Source: Bacteroidales bacterium
GTDB taxonomy: Bacteria > Bacteroidota > Bacteroidia > Bacteroidales > F082
Assembly (NCBI GenBank): GCA_017466405.1
Contig: JAFTUF010000063.1
Location: 62,001 to 126,000 of the forward strand
DNA length: 64,000 nucleotides
Reading direction: 5' to 3'
Below the pieces are notes generated by a model. That model was not told the DNA's origin. It made no database searches and saw nothing but the letters and a program-made list of their open reading frames with translations. Shown piece after piece: positions 51,854-60,164 of this stretch. The number at the start of each line of letters is the position of its first letter. Position 1 is the first letter of the stretch. The position numbers were made by a program, and so were the translations under genes.

Positions 51854-53362
51854 ATGTTAGCATTCATAATATTAGTACCGGCATTATTCACATTGCCAAT
51901 AGCCTTCTGCTGGAAACTTTTCAAGAAAGCAGGTTTTAAGGGTTTCTACTCGATAATACCATATTACAACATATACATCTTGTCGAAGATTGTCAACGAC
52001 ACCAAATGGTGGTGGTATCTGTTTATGATAGTTCCATATATCAACTTCTTCACCATGATGCTTATGTTCATCGACCTAGCAAAAGCATTCGGAAGATTTA
52101 AGGTATGGGAAGTGGTATGTGCTGCCGTAGTTCCATTCATCTTTTTCCCTATCGTCAGCATGCAAGGCTCAAAATACAGCGACCCTAGAGTGACAGAATA
52201 TCCAAAGAAAAGCTCAGCCCGCGAATGGATCGACTCTATAGTGTGGGCTGTCGTCGCCGCATTGATAATAAGAACTTTCATGTTTGAGATGTACACCATC
52301 CCATCATCGAGTATGGAGAAATCACTGCTCATCGGCGACTATCTCATCGTGAGCAAAATGGGTTACGGACCTCGTATCCCTAACACGCCTCTTGCTTTCC
52401 CATTCGTACATCATACATTACCAGGAACCAAGACAACAAAATCTTATATTGAGAAGCCACAGCTTCCTTACAAGAGACTTCCTGGAACGACAGAGATAAA
52501 ACGCAACGACCCGATAGTGTTCAATTTCCCTGCAGGCGACACCGTGAGTGAGGTCTATCAAAGCAATGTCACTTATTATCAGCTTTGCCGTTATTTCGGT
52601 AAAGACAAGGTGATGAGCGACAAGAAACAATTCGGCGACATCATAACACGTCCTGTCGATAAGAGAGAGAATTATGTGAAACGTCTTATCGCTATGCCAG
52701 GCGACACATTACAAATTATCGATGGCGTCGTTTATATCAACGGAGAAATTGGTGAACAACCTGAAGAGATGCAACATAACTATAAGGTAAAAATCACAGG
52801 CAATGGCATCAATCCTAAGATACTGGAAAAATACAATATCACCGAAGGATACAGAACAGCACATCAAGACGAGTTGATTTTCAACATGACAGGAGCCATC
52901 GCCGAGGAATTCAGAAAACTTCCTTTCGTGGTATCAGTCGAGAGAATGATAGCTGCACCAGGCACTGAAGTATCGGACGACATCTTCCCTAACGACACTA
53001 CTTATTTCAAATGGAATGCCGACAACTTCGGTCCTATCGTGATACCACAAGAAGGAGCTACGGTGAAGATTAACAAAGAAAACATAGCTCTTTACGACAG
53101 AGTGATAAGAGCTTATGAACATAACGACATGAAAATCGTAGGCGATAAGATTTATATTAACGGAGAAGAAACCGACGAATATACATTCCAGATGGATTAT
53201 TATTGGATGATGGGCGACAACCGTCACAACTCACAAGACTCTCGCTTCTGGGGTTATGTTCCAATCGACCATATAGTTGGCAAACCTGTATTCGTATGGT
53301 TGTCAATAGACAAAAACACAGGAAAAATACGTTTCAACAAAACATTCAGATTTGTAGATTAA
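51854..53362 (+). CDS. lepB: Signal peptidase I
   Basis: 502 residues. Two or three membrane segments come before the catalytic domain (residues 1-20, 52-75, 88-105), then one at about 128-145. The nucleophile is Ser153 (PSSSMEKSLLIGDY) and the general base is Lys276 (YVKRLIAMPGD). The GDNRHNSQDSRFWGYVP box closes the fold. Longer than enterobacterial enzymes because of an N-terminal membrane region and a large insert between the boxes, common in Bacteroidales. It cleaves signal peptides of the many exported proteins here. Confidence 0.95.
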   Translation: MLAFIILVPALFTLPIAFCWKLFKKAGFKGFYSIIPYYNIYILSKIVNDTKWWWYLFMIVPYINFFTMMLMFIDLAKAFGRFKVWEVVCAAVVPFIFFPIVSMQGSKYSDPRVTEYPKKSSAREWIDSIVWAVVAALIIRTFMFEMYTIPSSSMEKSLLIGDYLIVSKMGYGPRIPNTPLAFPFVHHTLPGTKTTKSYIEKPQLPYKRLPGTTEIKRNDPIVFNFPAGDTVSEVYQSNVTYYQLCRYFGKDKVMSDKKQFGDIITRPVDKRENYVKRLIAMPGDTLQIIDGVVYINGEIGEQPEEMQHNYKVKITGNGINPKILEKYNITEGYRTAHQDELIFNMTGAIAEEFRKLPFVVSVERMIAAPGTEVSDDIFPNDTTYFKWNADNFGPIVIPQEGATVKINKENIALYDRVIRAYEHNDMKIVGDKIYINGEETDEYTFQMDYYWMMGDNRHNSQDSRFWGYVPIDHIVGKPVFVWLSIDKNTGKIRFNKTFRFVD

Positions 53363-53366
53363 GATT

Positions 53367-55973
53367 ATGAGTTATAACAAAAACAAGCCGATAGTAGAGA
53401 CTCCGAAAGTTGAAGAGGTAAAGACGGAAGAGAAGAAGGTTGAGAAGAAAGTTGAAAAAAAGGCTGCTTCTACAAATGCCAAGGCTAAGAGCAAAGGCAA
53501 GAAGGACAAGCCTAAGAAAGCCACGACAGGAGCACGCAAGAGAGAAAGAGACCCACGCGTAAGAGTCGCTTTCGGTGTGTTTTTTATGCTCCTTAGCTTA
53601 TATATCTTATTATCGACATTTTCATATCTCATCAACTATAATCTCGCAGGTAATTTCGGCGACATTATAGGAAAATACCTCAGCGAATATTCCTTCGGCT
53701 TGGGCTCAATATATCTGATAGCATTGTTGGCACTCGCTGGCTCTCTCCTAGCTTTCAAAGGACCTAAAATCAAAATTATAACAATATGTAAATACTGCTT
53801 GATATCTCTATTATGGCTGCCTCTTTTCTTGGCTACCATACTTCCGCAAAACGGAACTTGCGAGAAACTCTACGGATTGGTAGGAATAGAGATATATCAA
53901 CTTATAGAACAATATGTCAGCGAGATAGGAATTTACATCCTGCTTTTCTTCACTGCATTCTTATATGTGATATTCACATTCGACATTAAGATGCCTACGA
54001 TTAATTTTAAAAGAAAAGACGAGGACGAGGACACTGACTCTGACGAGGACAATGACACTGACTCTGACGAGGACAACGACACTGACTCTGACGAGGACAT
54101 TGACGATGTAGTTCCTGAAGTTAAGGTGAAACCTGTTGCTATAAATACATACATAGGTGATGATGAGGACAATGAAGATGAAGATGTCGATGAGGATGAA
54201 GATGAAGATGTTGAAATAACCGTTAAGCATATTGAAAGAAAACCAGAGCAAACATCAACAGAGATTGAGATAGTACCTGAAACAAAAGATGACGATGACG
54301 ACGGCTTTGAGGACGCGCCAAAACCACAGACGCTGCCTTCAAATGAAATAAAAAACAAAACCGACGAAGTCAATGCCGACGACATCGATATGGAAGTGAC
54401 AGCTCCAACTGAAGAGAAACAAGCCATCGAGATTGGCGAGCATTTTGGTTTAGACACCGACTTCGACCCAAAACTCGAGTTGTCTAACTTCAGTTTCCCT
54501 CCTCTTGATTTGCTAAAAGACTACGGCGATGGAACAAGTAGCGTCAACAAGGAAGAACTTGAAGAAAACAAGAAACGCATCGTCGATACTCTTGCGAATT
54601 ACAATATCGCTATCGACAAGATTAAGGCAACCATCGGGCCTACTGTCACATTATACGAAATCATACCAGCTGCTGGTGTAAGAATCGCAAAAATCAAAGG
54701 GCTTCAAGACGACATCGCTCTTTGCCTCTCAGCGATTGGTATCCGTATCATCGCTCCTATCCCAGGCAAAGGAACTGTCGGTATCGAGGTTCCTAATCAG
54801 AAGCCACAGACTGTTTCTATGAAGAGCGTTCTGAGCTCAGAGCGTTTCCAGAAATGCGGTTACGAACTTCCTATTGGTATCGGAAAAACTATATCTAACG
54901 AGAGTTATGTCGCCGACCTTGCCAAGATGCCACACATCTTGATGGCAGGCGCTACTGGTCAAGGTAAGTCTGTTGGTATCAACGCTATCATATCTTCATT
55001 GTTATATAGCAAACATCCAGCTGAGCTTAAGTTCGTCCTCGTTGACCCTAAGAAAGTTGAGTTAAGTCTTTACAAGAAGATAGAACGTCACTACTTAGCA
55101 AAACTTCCTGACGCCGAAGAAGCTATCATCACCGATGTAAGAAAAGTGGTTCGCACGCTCAACTCATTATGTATTGAGATGGATAACCGTTACGAGCTTT
55201 TGAAAGACGCACAAGTACGTAACATCAAGGAATACAATGCTAAGTTCATCGCAAGAAGGTTAAATCCTTACGATGGTCATCGATTCCTTCCTTATATAGT
55301 TCTCGTCGTTGATGAGTTCGCCGACCTTATCATGACAGCTGGCAAGGAAGTGGAAGCGCCTATCGCACGTCTCGCCCAGTTGGCTCGTGCTATCGGCATC
55401 CACCTCATCATAGCGACACAGCGTCCTTCGGTAAATATCATCACCGGTACCATCAAGGCTAACTTCCCTGCACGTATCGCGTTCCGCGTTATCTCGCGTG
55501 TTGACTCAGGTACAATCCTCGACACCAACGGTGCAGATCAACTCATCGGTCGCGGCGATATGCTTTTCTCAACAGGAAACGACTTGGTTCGTCTGCAATG
55601 CGCCTTCATCGACACTCCAGAAGTGGAAGAAATTACAGACTTCATCGGCTCACAGAGAGCATATCCAGAAGCATATAACCTCCCAGACTGTCCTGATGAA
55701 AAAGACGAAGGCGGTGCGAAAGAAGCTCTCAACCCCGACGAGAGAGACCCTCTCTTTGAAGAAGCCGCTTATATCATCGTTCAAACTCAACAAGGCTCGA
55801 CATCTATGTTGCAGCGTAAATTGAAACTGGGTTACAACAGAGCTGGTAGAATCATCGACCAGTTAGAAAAAGCCGGCATCGTAGGACCTTTCGCCGGAAG
55901 TAAACAACGTGAAGTAAGAGTCGCTAACGAAATGGCACTCGAACAGTTTTTGAAAGACCTTTATGATAATTAA
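53367..55973 (+). CDS. ftsK: DNA translocase FtsK/SpoIIIE
   Basis: 868 residues. Basic, Lys-rich N-terminus (about 15-60), four membrane segments (about 70-205), a long acidic linker (about 215-330), the motor domain with Walker A GATGQGKSVG near 530 and Walker B IVLVVDEFADL, and a C-terminal gamma winged helix (TSMLQRKLKLGYNRAGRI). It pumps the chromosome terminus through the closing septum and guides resolution. The acidic linker includes three copies of a 24-bp unit (54031-54102). Confidence 0.95.
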   Translation: MSYNKNKPIVETPKVEEVKTEEKKVEKKVEKKAASTNAKAKSKGKKDKPKKATTGARKRERDPRVRVAFGVFFMLLSLYILLSTFSYLINYNLAGNFGDIIGKYLSEYSFGLGSIYLIALLALAGSLLAFKGPKIKIITICKYCLISLLWLPLFLATILPQNGTCEKLYGLVGIEIYQLIEQYVSEIGIYILLFFTAFLYVIFTFDIKMPTINFKRKDEDEDTDSDEDNDTDSDEDNDTDSDEDIDDVVPEVKVKPVAINTYIGDDEDNEDEDVDEDEDEDVEITVKHIERKPEQTSTEIEIVPETKDDDDDGFEDAPKPQTLPSNEIKNKTDEVNADDIDMEVTAPTEEKQAIEIGEHFGLDTDFDPKLELSNFSFPPLDLLKDYGDGTSSVNKEELEENKKRIVDTLANYNIAIDKIKATIGPTVTLYEIIPAAGVRIAKIKGLQDDIALCLSAIGIRIIAPIPGKGTVGIEVPNQKPQTVSMKSVLSSERFQKCGYELPIGIGKTISNESYVADLAKMPHILMAGATGQGKSVGINAIISSLLYSKHPAELKFVLVDPKKVELSLYKKIERHYLAKLPDAEEAIITDVRKVVRTLNSLCIEMDNRYELLKDAQVRNIKEYNAKFIARRLNPYDGHRFLPYIVLVVDEFADLIMTAGKEVEAPIARLAQLARAIGIHLIIATQRPSVNIITGTIKANFPARIAFRVISRVDSGTILDTNGADQLIGRGDMLFSTGNDLVRLQCAFIDTPEVEEITDFIGSQRAYPEAYNLPDCPDEKDEGGAKEALNPDERDPLFEEAAYIIVQTQQGSTSMLQRKLKLGYNRAGRIIDQLEKAGIVGPFAGSKQREVRVANEMALEQFLKDLYDN
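54031..54102 (+). repeat. 24-bp tandem repeat in ftsK linker
   Basis: Three units starting GACACTGACTCTGACGAGG encode (D)TDSDEDND. A shorter related word, GACTCTGACTTT, makes the intergenic tract just after ftsK. Confidence 0.9.
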
Positions 55974-55974
55974 A

Positions 55975-56043
55975 CACTGACTCTGAAATTTGACTCTGAC
56001 TTTGACTCTGACTTTGACAATGACTTTGACAATGACTTTGAAG
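55975..56043 (+). repeat. GACTTTGACTCTGACTTTGAC tract after ftsK
   Basis: Twelve-bp period repeats of TTTGACTCTGAC and TTTGACAATGAC begin directly at the ftsK stop codon. They are followed by ACTTTAAACTATGAAC-type words (56052-56119) that run to the next start codon. Confidence 0.85.
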
Positions 56044-56121
56044 ATTTATAAATAAACTTTAGACTAAATAACTATCAACTTTAAAACTACTATAAACTAT
56101 GAACTTTAAACTCTAAACTTT

Positions 56122-56736
56122 ATGAAGAAATACTTGATATTAATAATAGGTGTAATACTCGGATTGAGAGTCTCGGCGCAGAATGCTGAAGACTTTCTCA
56201 ACAAGGTCGTCGAGAAGATGAAGTCATATAATGACATCAGCATCATCTTTAACTATCAGATGATTAATACTGGTGCAGGACTTTATGAAAATGAAAACGG
56301 TTTCGCTTCAATGAAAGGTAACTCTTACGTTCTCAATATTGCAGGTCAAGAACTTATCAGCAACGGAGAAATACTTTGGACACATCTCATCGATGACGAA
56401 GAAGTGATGATAAGCGAAGTGACAGAAGATAACAATACCTCCCCTATCGCTATAGTCAATGCCTTCACAGAAAACATCAGCGCGACATTCATTGAAAGCG
56501 ATGATAAAGACATCACAACTATAGAAGTGACAGAAAACGAAGGAGACAGTTTCGACAGAGTTCATATCAGCGTCGATAAGGATATGAATATAAAAAAGGT
56601 CTATGTCGCGACACCAGATGGAAACGAATTTATTTACGAGATAACAGATTACAAGACAAATCTAAACCTTCCCGACAGCATGTTTATCTTCAATGAAGAA
56701 CAACATCCTAATGTGGAAGTGATTGATATGAGGTGA
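56122..56736 (+). CDS. LolA-like outer-membrane lipoprotein carrier protein
   Basis: 204 residues with a signal peptide (MKKYLILIIGVILGLRVSA). The core (ISIIFNYQMINTGAGLYENENGFASMKGNSYVLNIAGQ and DGEILWTHLIDDEEVMI-like wording) fits the LolA/periplasmic chaperone fold of Bacteroidota. It is expected to shuttle lipoproteins or other lipids between membranes, which matters for the lipoproteins in this window. Position after ftsK is common in Bacteroidales. Confidence 0.87.
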   Translation: MKKYLILIIGVILGLRVSAQNAEDFLNKVVEKMKSYNDISIIFNYQMINTGAGLYENENGFASMKGNSYVLNIAGQELISNGEILWTHLIDDEEVMISEVTEDNNTSPIAIVNAFTENISATFIESDDKDITTIEVTENEGDSFDRVHISVDKDMNIKKVYVATPDGNEFIYEITDYKTNLNLPDSMFIFNEEQHPNVEVIDMR

Positions 56737-56765
56737 TGTTTTACAATTAACAATTAACAATTATG

Positions 56766-56821
56766 GTAGAGACGTATCAATTACTCCGATAAGAATAAAC
56801 AATACGTAATTGCTGCGTCTC
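56766..56821. repeat. Dispersed palindrome, family A copy between lolA-like gene and pnuC
   Basis: GTAGAGACGTATCAATTACTC ... ACGTAATTGCTGCGTCTC. It is flanked on the left by ACAATTAACAATTAACAATT and on the right by TATAAACTTTGAACTAAAC words running to the pnuC start. Confidence 0.85.
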
Positions 56822-56906
56822 ATCAATTTACAAATATAAACTTTGAACTAAACAACTTTAAACTTTAAAACTACTATAAACTATTAACTATGAACTATAA
56901 ACTATT

Positions 56907-57488
56907 ATGGAATTAATAATTGAAATAATAGCTGTTATTACCGGATTGCTCAGCGTTTGGTTTTCAAAGAAAATCAACGTCTTGGTGTTTCCTGTAGGAA
57001 TGATAAGTCTCGCTTTGTATGTTGGAATATTCATTCATAACGGATTATATGCTAATTCTGTAATCAATTTTTTATATTTCATAATCAGTATTTACGGATG
57101 GCGGAACTGGGTAAGACAACGGACAACAGTCAACAATCAACAGTCAACAGATGGAGGTGAATTAAAAGTTTCTTTCTTAAACAAGAAAGAGAATATTATT
57201 ACAGCAACTATATTCTGTATCTCAATAATCTTAATTTGTGTATTTACGCCAAAGGAGTTATCAGTCAGACTTGATTATATAACAAGCGCTGCCGGTCTGA
57301 TAGCGATGGTTCTCACTTCACTGAAGAAAGTCGATAACTGGATGTATTATCTTTTAGCCGACATAATATTGATTCCGCTTTGTATTTATAACGGATTATA
57401 TCTGACGAGTTTGCAATATGTTGCTTACACAATCTTAGCGATTATGGGTTACATCAGCTGGAGCAAGGAGGCGAAACAAAATGTTTAA
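56907..57488 (+). CDS. pnuC: Nicotinamide riboside transporter PnuC
   Basis: 193 residues with about seven hydrophobic segments. The family signature SIYGWRNW is at about residues 61-68, with KKVDNWMYYLLADIILIPLCIYNGLYLTSLQYVAY near the end. It takes up nicotinamide riboside, which the next gene product can phosphorylate. Residues 71-84 (QRTTVNNQQSTDGG) are a cytoplasmic or periplasmic loop encoded by the family C repeat (CAACGGACAACAGTCAACAA), not usual for PnuC. It overlaps the kinase gene by 8 bp. Confidence 0.93.
   Translation: MELIIEIIAVITGLLSVWFSKKINVLVFPVGMISLALYVGIFIHNGLYANSVINFLYFIISIYGWRNWVRQRTTVNNQQSTDGGELKVSFLNKKENIITATIFCISIILICVFTPKELSVRLDYITSAAGLIAMVLTSLKKVDNWMYYLLADIILIPLCIYNGLYLTSLQYVAYTILAIMGYISWSKEAKQNV
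57114..57150 (+). repeat. Family C repeat inside pnuC
   Basis: In-frame GACAACGGACAACAGTCAAC repeats matching intergenic copies at 7374 and 46774. Confidence 0.85.
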
Positions 57489-58002
57489 TATTGCCATCAC
57501 AGGTCCCGAATCGACGGGAAAATCGACGCTCGCCGAAGCACTCGCCAAATATTTCGGAACGGAATATATTCCAGAATATTCAAGGACTTATCTAGAAAAC
57601 TTCGAAGGACGCTACTCAGAAGACGACGTCGTTGAGATTGCCAAGGGTCAGCATAAACTAATCGTCGAAAAGAAAGAGTATTCACAAAATATACTTATTG
57701 CAGACACCGAGATTATCGTATGCAAGATTTGGGTGGAATATGTATTCAAACATTCCAATGCTACAATCAACAATATTTTGAAAGAGCAAGACTTCGACCT
57801 TTATCTTCTCTGCGACATCGACCTTCCTTGGACTTACGACCCGCTCAGGGAGAATCCAAATCCGGAAGAAAGAAAAGAGCTCTTCGAGATTTACAGAAAC
57901 ACATTGACGCAGATGAATCTGCCTTTTGAGATTGTCAGAGGAAATGACGAGGAAAGAATCTCTAACGCGATTAACATCATAAAGAAACATCTTCATGAAT
58001 AA
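57481..58002 (+). CDS. NadR-like nicotinamide riboside kinase
   Basis: 173 residues. Walker A GPESTGKSTLAEAL (residues 8-21), IPEYSRTYLEN, the DTEIIVCKIW Walker B-like part and the lid region LPWTYDPLRENPNPEER. It resembles the kinase half of NadR, without the HTH and the adenylyltransferase domains. It phosphorylates nicotinamide riboside brought in by PnuC. It overlaps the genes on both sides by 8 bp, showing a tight operon. Confidence 0.92.
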   Translation: MFNIAITGPESTGKSTLAEALAKYFGTEYIPEYSRTYLENFEGRYSEDDVVEIAKGQHKLIVEKKEYSQNILIADTEIIVCKIWVEYVFKHSNATINNILKEQDFDLYLLCDIDLPWTYDPLRENPNPEERKELFEIYRNTLTQMNLPFEIVRGNDEERISNAINIIKKHLHE

Positions 58003-59176
58003 GGAAAGAAAACATATAGTATTTCTAGCGCGATGGTATCCGCATCGCTACGACACTATGTTCGGGCTCTTCGTGCAGCGTCACGCCGAAGCAGCCGCCT
58101 TGTTCAATGATATTACGGTTATTTATTGTCAACAGACAACAGACAACGGACAACAGACTTCGTCCACAGACGATCAACCAACCGAACTGACGTATCGCAC
58201 ACGTCCATTTGAAATCGTAAGAACATTAGAAAACAATGTCGATACGATTCGTGTTTATTATAAGAAACCGAAAAACAAAATCTTATCCTTGCTGCGATTC
58301 TATCGCGCCAACATGATTGGATTGAAATTATGTAAACAAATAGATTTAATTCACGTTCATGTTTTGACACGATTAGGTGTGATTGCTTGGATACAGAAAC
58401 TACTTCATAAGACACCTTATATTATTACAGAACATTGGTCGAGGTATTTGCCAGGAAACGACTTCGGCGGATTTTTAAGAAAACTCGCCACGAAGATTGT
58501 CGTTCGTAATGCAAAGACCGTCACTGTCGTAACAGAGAATCTCGGCAATGCGATGAAGAGTCATGGATTGAGAAACGACAATTATGTTGTTCTTCCCAAT
58601 GTCGTGAATCTCGATATGTTTCATATCAATTGTAGGGACGTATCGCATACGTCCACCAAAATAATTCACATCAGCTGTTTTGAAGACAAGTCGAAAAACA
58701 TAAGCGGACTTTTAGAATCGTTGAAGATAATTGACGACAAAGGCATCGACTTTCAATGTACGCTCATCGGCGACGGAATGGACTTCGACCTGATGAAAGC
58801 AAAAGCCGAAGAATTACAATTAATTAATAAGGTATCATTTACAGGATTGTTGGAGGGACAGAAATTAGCCGACGAACTCGCTTCAGGTGATTTCTTAGTA
58901 TTGTCGAGCAATTATGAAAATATGCCTGTCGTGATTCTTGAAGCATTAGCCTCGGGATTGCCGGTTGTAAGCACTAATGTCGGCGGCATCAAGGAAATGA
59001 TTGACGAGACGAAAGGAATTTTAGTCGAGCCGAGAGACAAAGAAGCTTTGGCAGAAGCGATAATGAAGATGATAGAGACGCATCAAAATTATGACGCTGA
59101 GTTTTTGAGAAACAGCGTCATTGAGAGATATGGATATGAGAGCGTCGGGAGATTTTTGGATAAAATTTACAATTGA
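57995..59176 (+). CDS. Glycosyltransferase family 4 protein
   Basis: 393 residues, GT-B fold. The N-terminal MFGLFVQRHAEAAALF and HVHVLTRLG, then the donor-binding CTLIGDGMDFDLMK and the GT4 motif ENMPVVILEALASGLPVVSTNVGG are clear. It adds a sugar from a nucleotide-sugar donor to an unknown acceptor, probably in envelope polysaccharide. Residues 45-60 (CQQTTDNGQQTSST) and about 213-221 (CRDVSHTST) are encoded by intergenic-type repeats and replace short loops of the family. Confidence 0.9.
   Translation: MNKERKHIVFLARWYPHRYDTMFGLFVQRHAEAAALFNDITVIYCQQTTDNGQQTSSTDDQPTELTYRTRPFEIVRTLENNVDTIRVYYKKPKNKILSLLRFYRANMIGLKLCKQIDLIHVHVLTRLGVIAWIQKLLHKTPYIITEHWSRYLPGNDFGGFLRKLATKIVVRNAKTVTVVTENLGNAMKSHGLRNDNYVVLPNVVNLDMFHINCRDVSHTSTKIIHISCFEDKSKNISGLLESLKIIDDKGIDFQCTLIGDGMDFDLMKAKAEELQLINKVSFTGLLEGQKLADELASGDFLVLSSNYENMPVVILEALASGLPVVSTNVGGIKEMIDETKGILVEPRDKEALAEAIMKMIETHQNYDAEFLRNSVIERYGYESVGRFLDKIYN
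58130..58163 (+). repeat. Family C repeat inside the glycosyltransferase gene
   Basis: GTCAACAGACAACAGACAACG then GACAACAGACTT, in frame near codon 45. Confidence 0.85.
58631..58657 (+). repeat. GGACGTATCGCATACGTCC palindrome inside the glycosyltransferase gene
   Basis: TGTAGGGACGTATCGCATAC then GTCCACC, in frame near codon 213. The same TGTAG-GGxCGTATCGCATACGxCC word is intergenic at 7412, 46814 and (other orientation) 7693, 24428 and 24573. Confidence 0.85.
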
Positions 59177-59203
59177 CAATTTACAGTTTACAATTGAGAG
59201 TTT

Positions 59204-59260
59204 GTAGAGACGCGTCGATCACACCTTCGAAAAATAAAAAAGAATGTGATTGACACGTCT
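59204..59260. repeat. Dispersed palindrome, family A (diverged copy)
   Basis: GTAGAGACGCGTCGATCACAC ... GTGATTGACACGTCT, 27 bp after the glycosyltransferase stop. Before it lie CAATTGACAATTTACAG words. Confidence 0.75.
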
Positions 59261-59345
59261 GAAAGTTTACAATTGTAGGAACGGGGATTGTTAACATTGT
59301 ACCACAGATTTCACAGATTTGCGCAGATTTTTATCATAGCAGCTG

Positions 59346-59508
59346 CCCAGCGTTAGGGATTGAAGCGGCATCCTTTGCGAGCTTTCGCGAGAGCGGGTGC
59401 GGGGACGGGAATTGGGGGGGCAGGTGCGGGATTTGGGAGCGGGGAAAGATCAGCGAGCAAAGATATAGCGGAAAGCCCGACGGCGTAGCCGGAACGCCCA
59501 GAAAAAAG
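59346..59508 (+). ncRNA. Probable structured RNA, Flavo-1-like element
   Basis: A GC-rich island in otherwise AT-rich DNA. GGGATTGAAGCGGCATCCTTT (59355-59375) and AAAGATATAGCGGAAAGCCC (59459-59478) flank a variable GC-rich hairpin region (GAGCTTTCGCGAGAGC and below). It ends in CGGCGTAGCCGGAACGCCC and an A/T tail. I recall the same two conserved boxes in intergenic repeats of many Bacteroidota. The Rfam Flavo-1 motif is my best guess but was not checked. A CACAGATTTCACAGATTTG repeat (about 59303-59330) lies just before. Confidence 0.55.
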
Positions 59509-59608
59509 TCAACAGACAACGGACAACAGACAACAGACTTTGTACTTGATAATTTAACGTGAGTTCTTGAGGTGTAATAAAAACAAGCTATTTTATATGA
59601 AACTTATT

Positions 59609-60064
59609 TTAATTCTTTGTCTCAATCTTTAACGCCCTAAATATGTTAAATACCAAATAACAAAAACTTAATACAAAAGTCCAATAGAACAGATGTGTGT
59701 AATTGGATTGGATTGTGAACGTCAATATTATTAACAGCAAAGAATAAAATATATTTGGAACGATAAATATCTTTCTTAATGTACTTTTATTAACATTTTG
59801 ATATTCTGTCACAACAAATTTTGGCAATTGCGAAAAATCGTCCTTCGATTTAATTTTTTTGCATCTTAACAATATCAATCTTATTACACTTTCCATAACA
59901 AGATACGACACTCCTGCAATGGCAAACTCTTTAATATTTTTGCCAACATCGATTAATGGAAAAGATAACATAAGCCATCCCAATAAGGTTACTACAAGTA
60001 AAATCAATAGAACGTTGATAGGAGTAAATTTGATTTGGAGTTTTGATGAAATTAATTCTGTCAT
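59609..60064 (-). CDS. Small four-helix membrane protein of unknown function
   Basis: 151 residues with four hydrophobic segments (about 17-37, 46-68, 103-120, 126-143) and a polar loop (KKIKSKDDFSQLPKF). No family was recognised. It has a promoter-like box upstream and starts from an ATG at 60064. Base composition is more AT-rich than its neighbours. It could be a real accessory gene or a poorly conserved orphan. Confidence 0.6.
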   Translation of the reverse strand: MTELISSKLQIKFTPINVLLILLVVTLLGWLMLSFPLIDVGKNIKEFAIAGVSYLVMESVIRLILLRCKKIKSKDDFSQLPKFVVTEYQNVNKSTLRKIFIVPNIFYSLLLIILTFTIQSNYTHLFYWTFVLSFCYLVFNIFRALKIETKN

Positions 60065-60130
60065 AATTTTATGATTTTATAATTATCGAGTTCGTCTCGA
60101 AACCGGCAGATCGTTCATCGATCTACGCTG

Positions 60131-60138
60131 CAAAATTA
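60131..60138 (-). promoter_or_regulatory. -7 box of the small membrane protein gene
   Basis: TAATTTTG on the minus strand, 67 bp before the start. The sequence between holds a short CGAAACCGGCAGATCGTTCATCGATC region of unclear meaning. Confidence 0.4.
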
Positions 60139-60164
60139 TGTAGAATCAATTATTTCGCATTATG

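Noticed and set aside
53933..54457. Serine-rich 174-codon frame antisense to ftsK
   Set aside because: It is the complement of the acidic GAC/GAG-rich linker, which always reads as poly-Ser on the other strand.
59177..59608. tRNA or rRNA gene in the GC-rich spacer
   Set aside because: No cloverleaf, no T-loop GTTCRANNC and no rRNA wording; the GC-rich part fits better as a structured RNA element.
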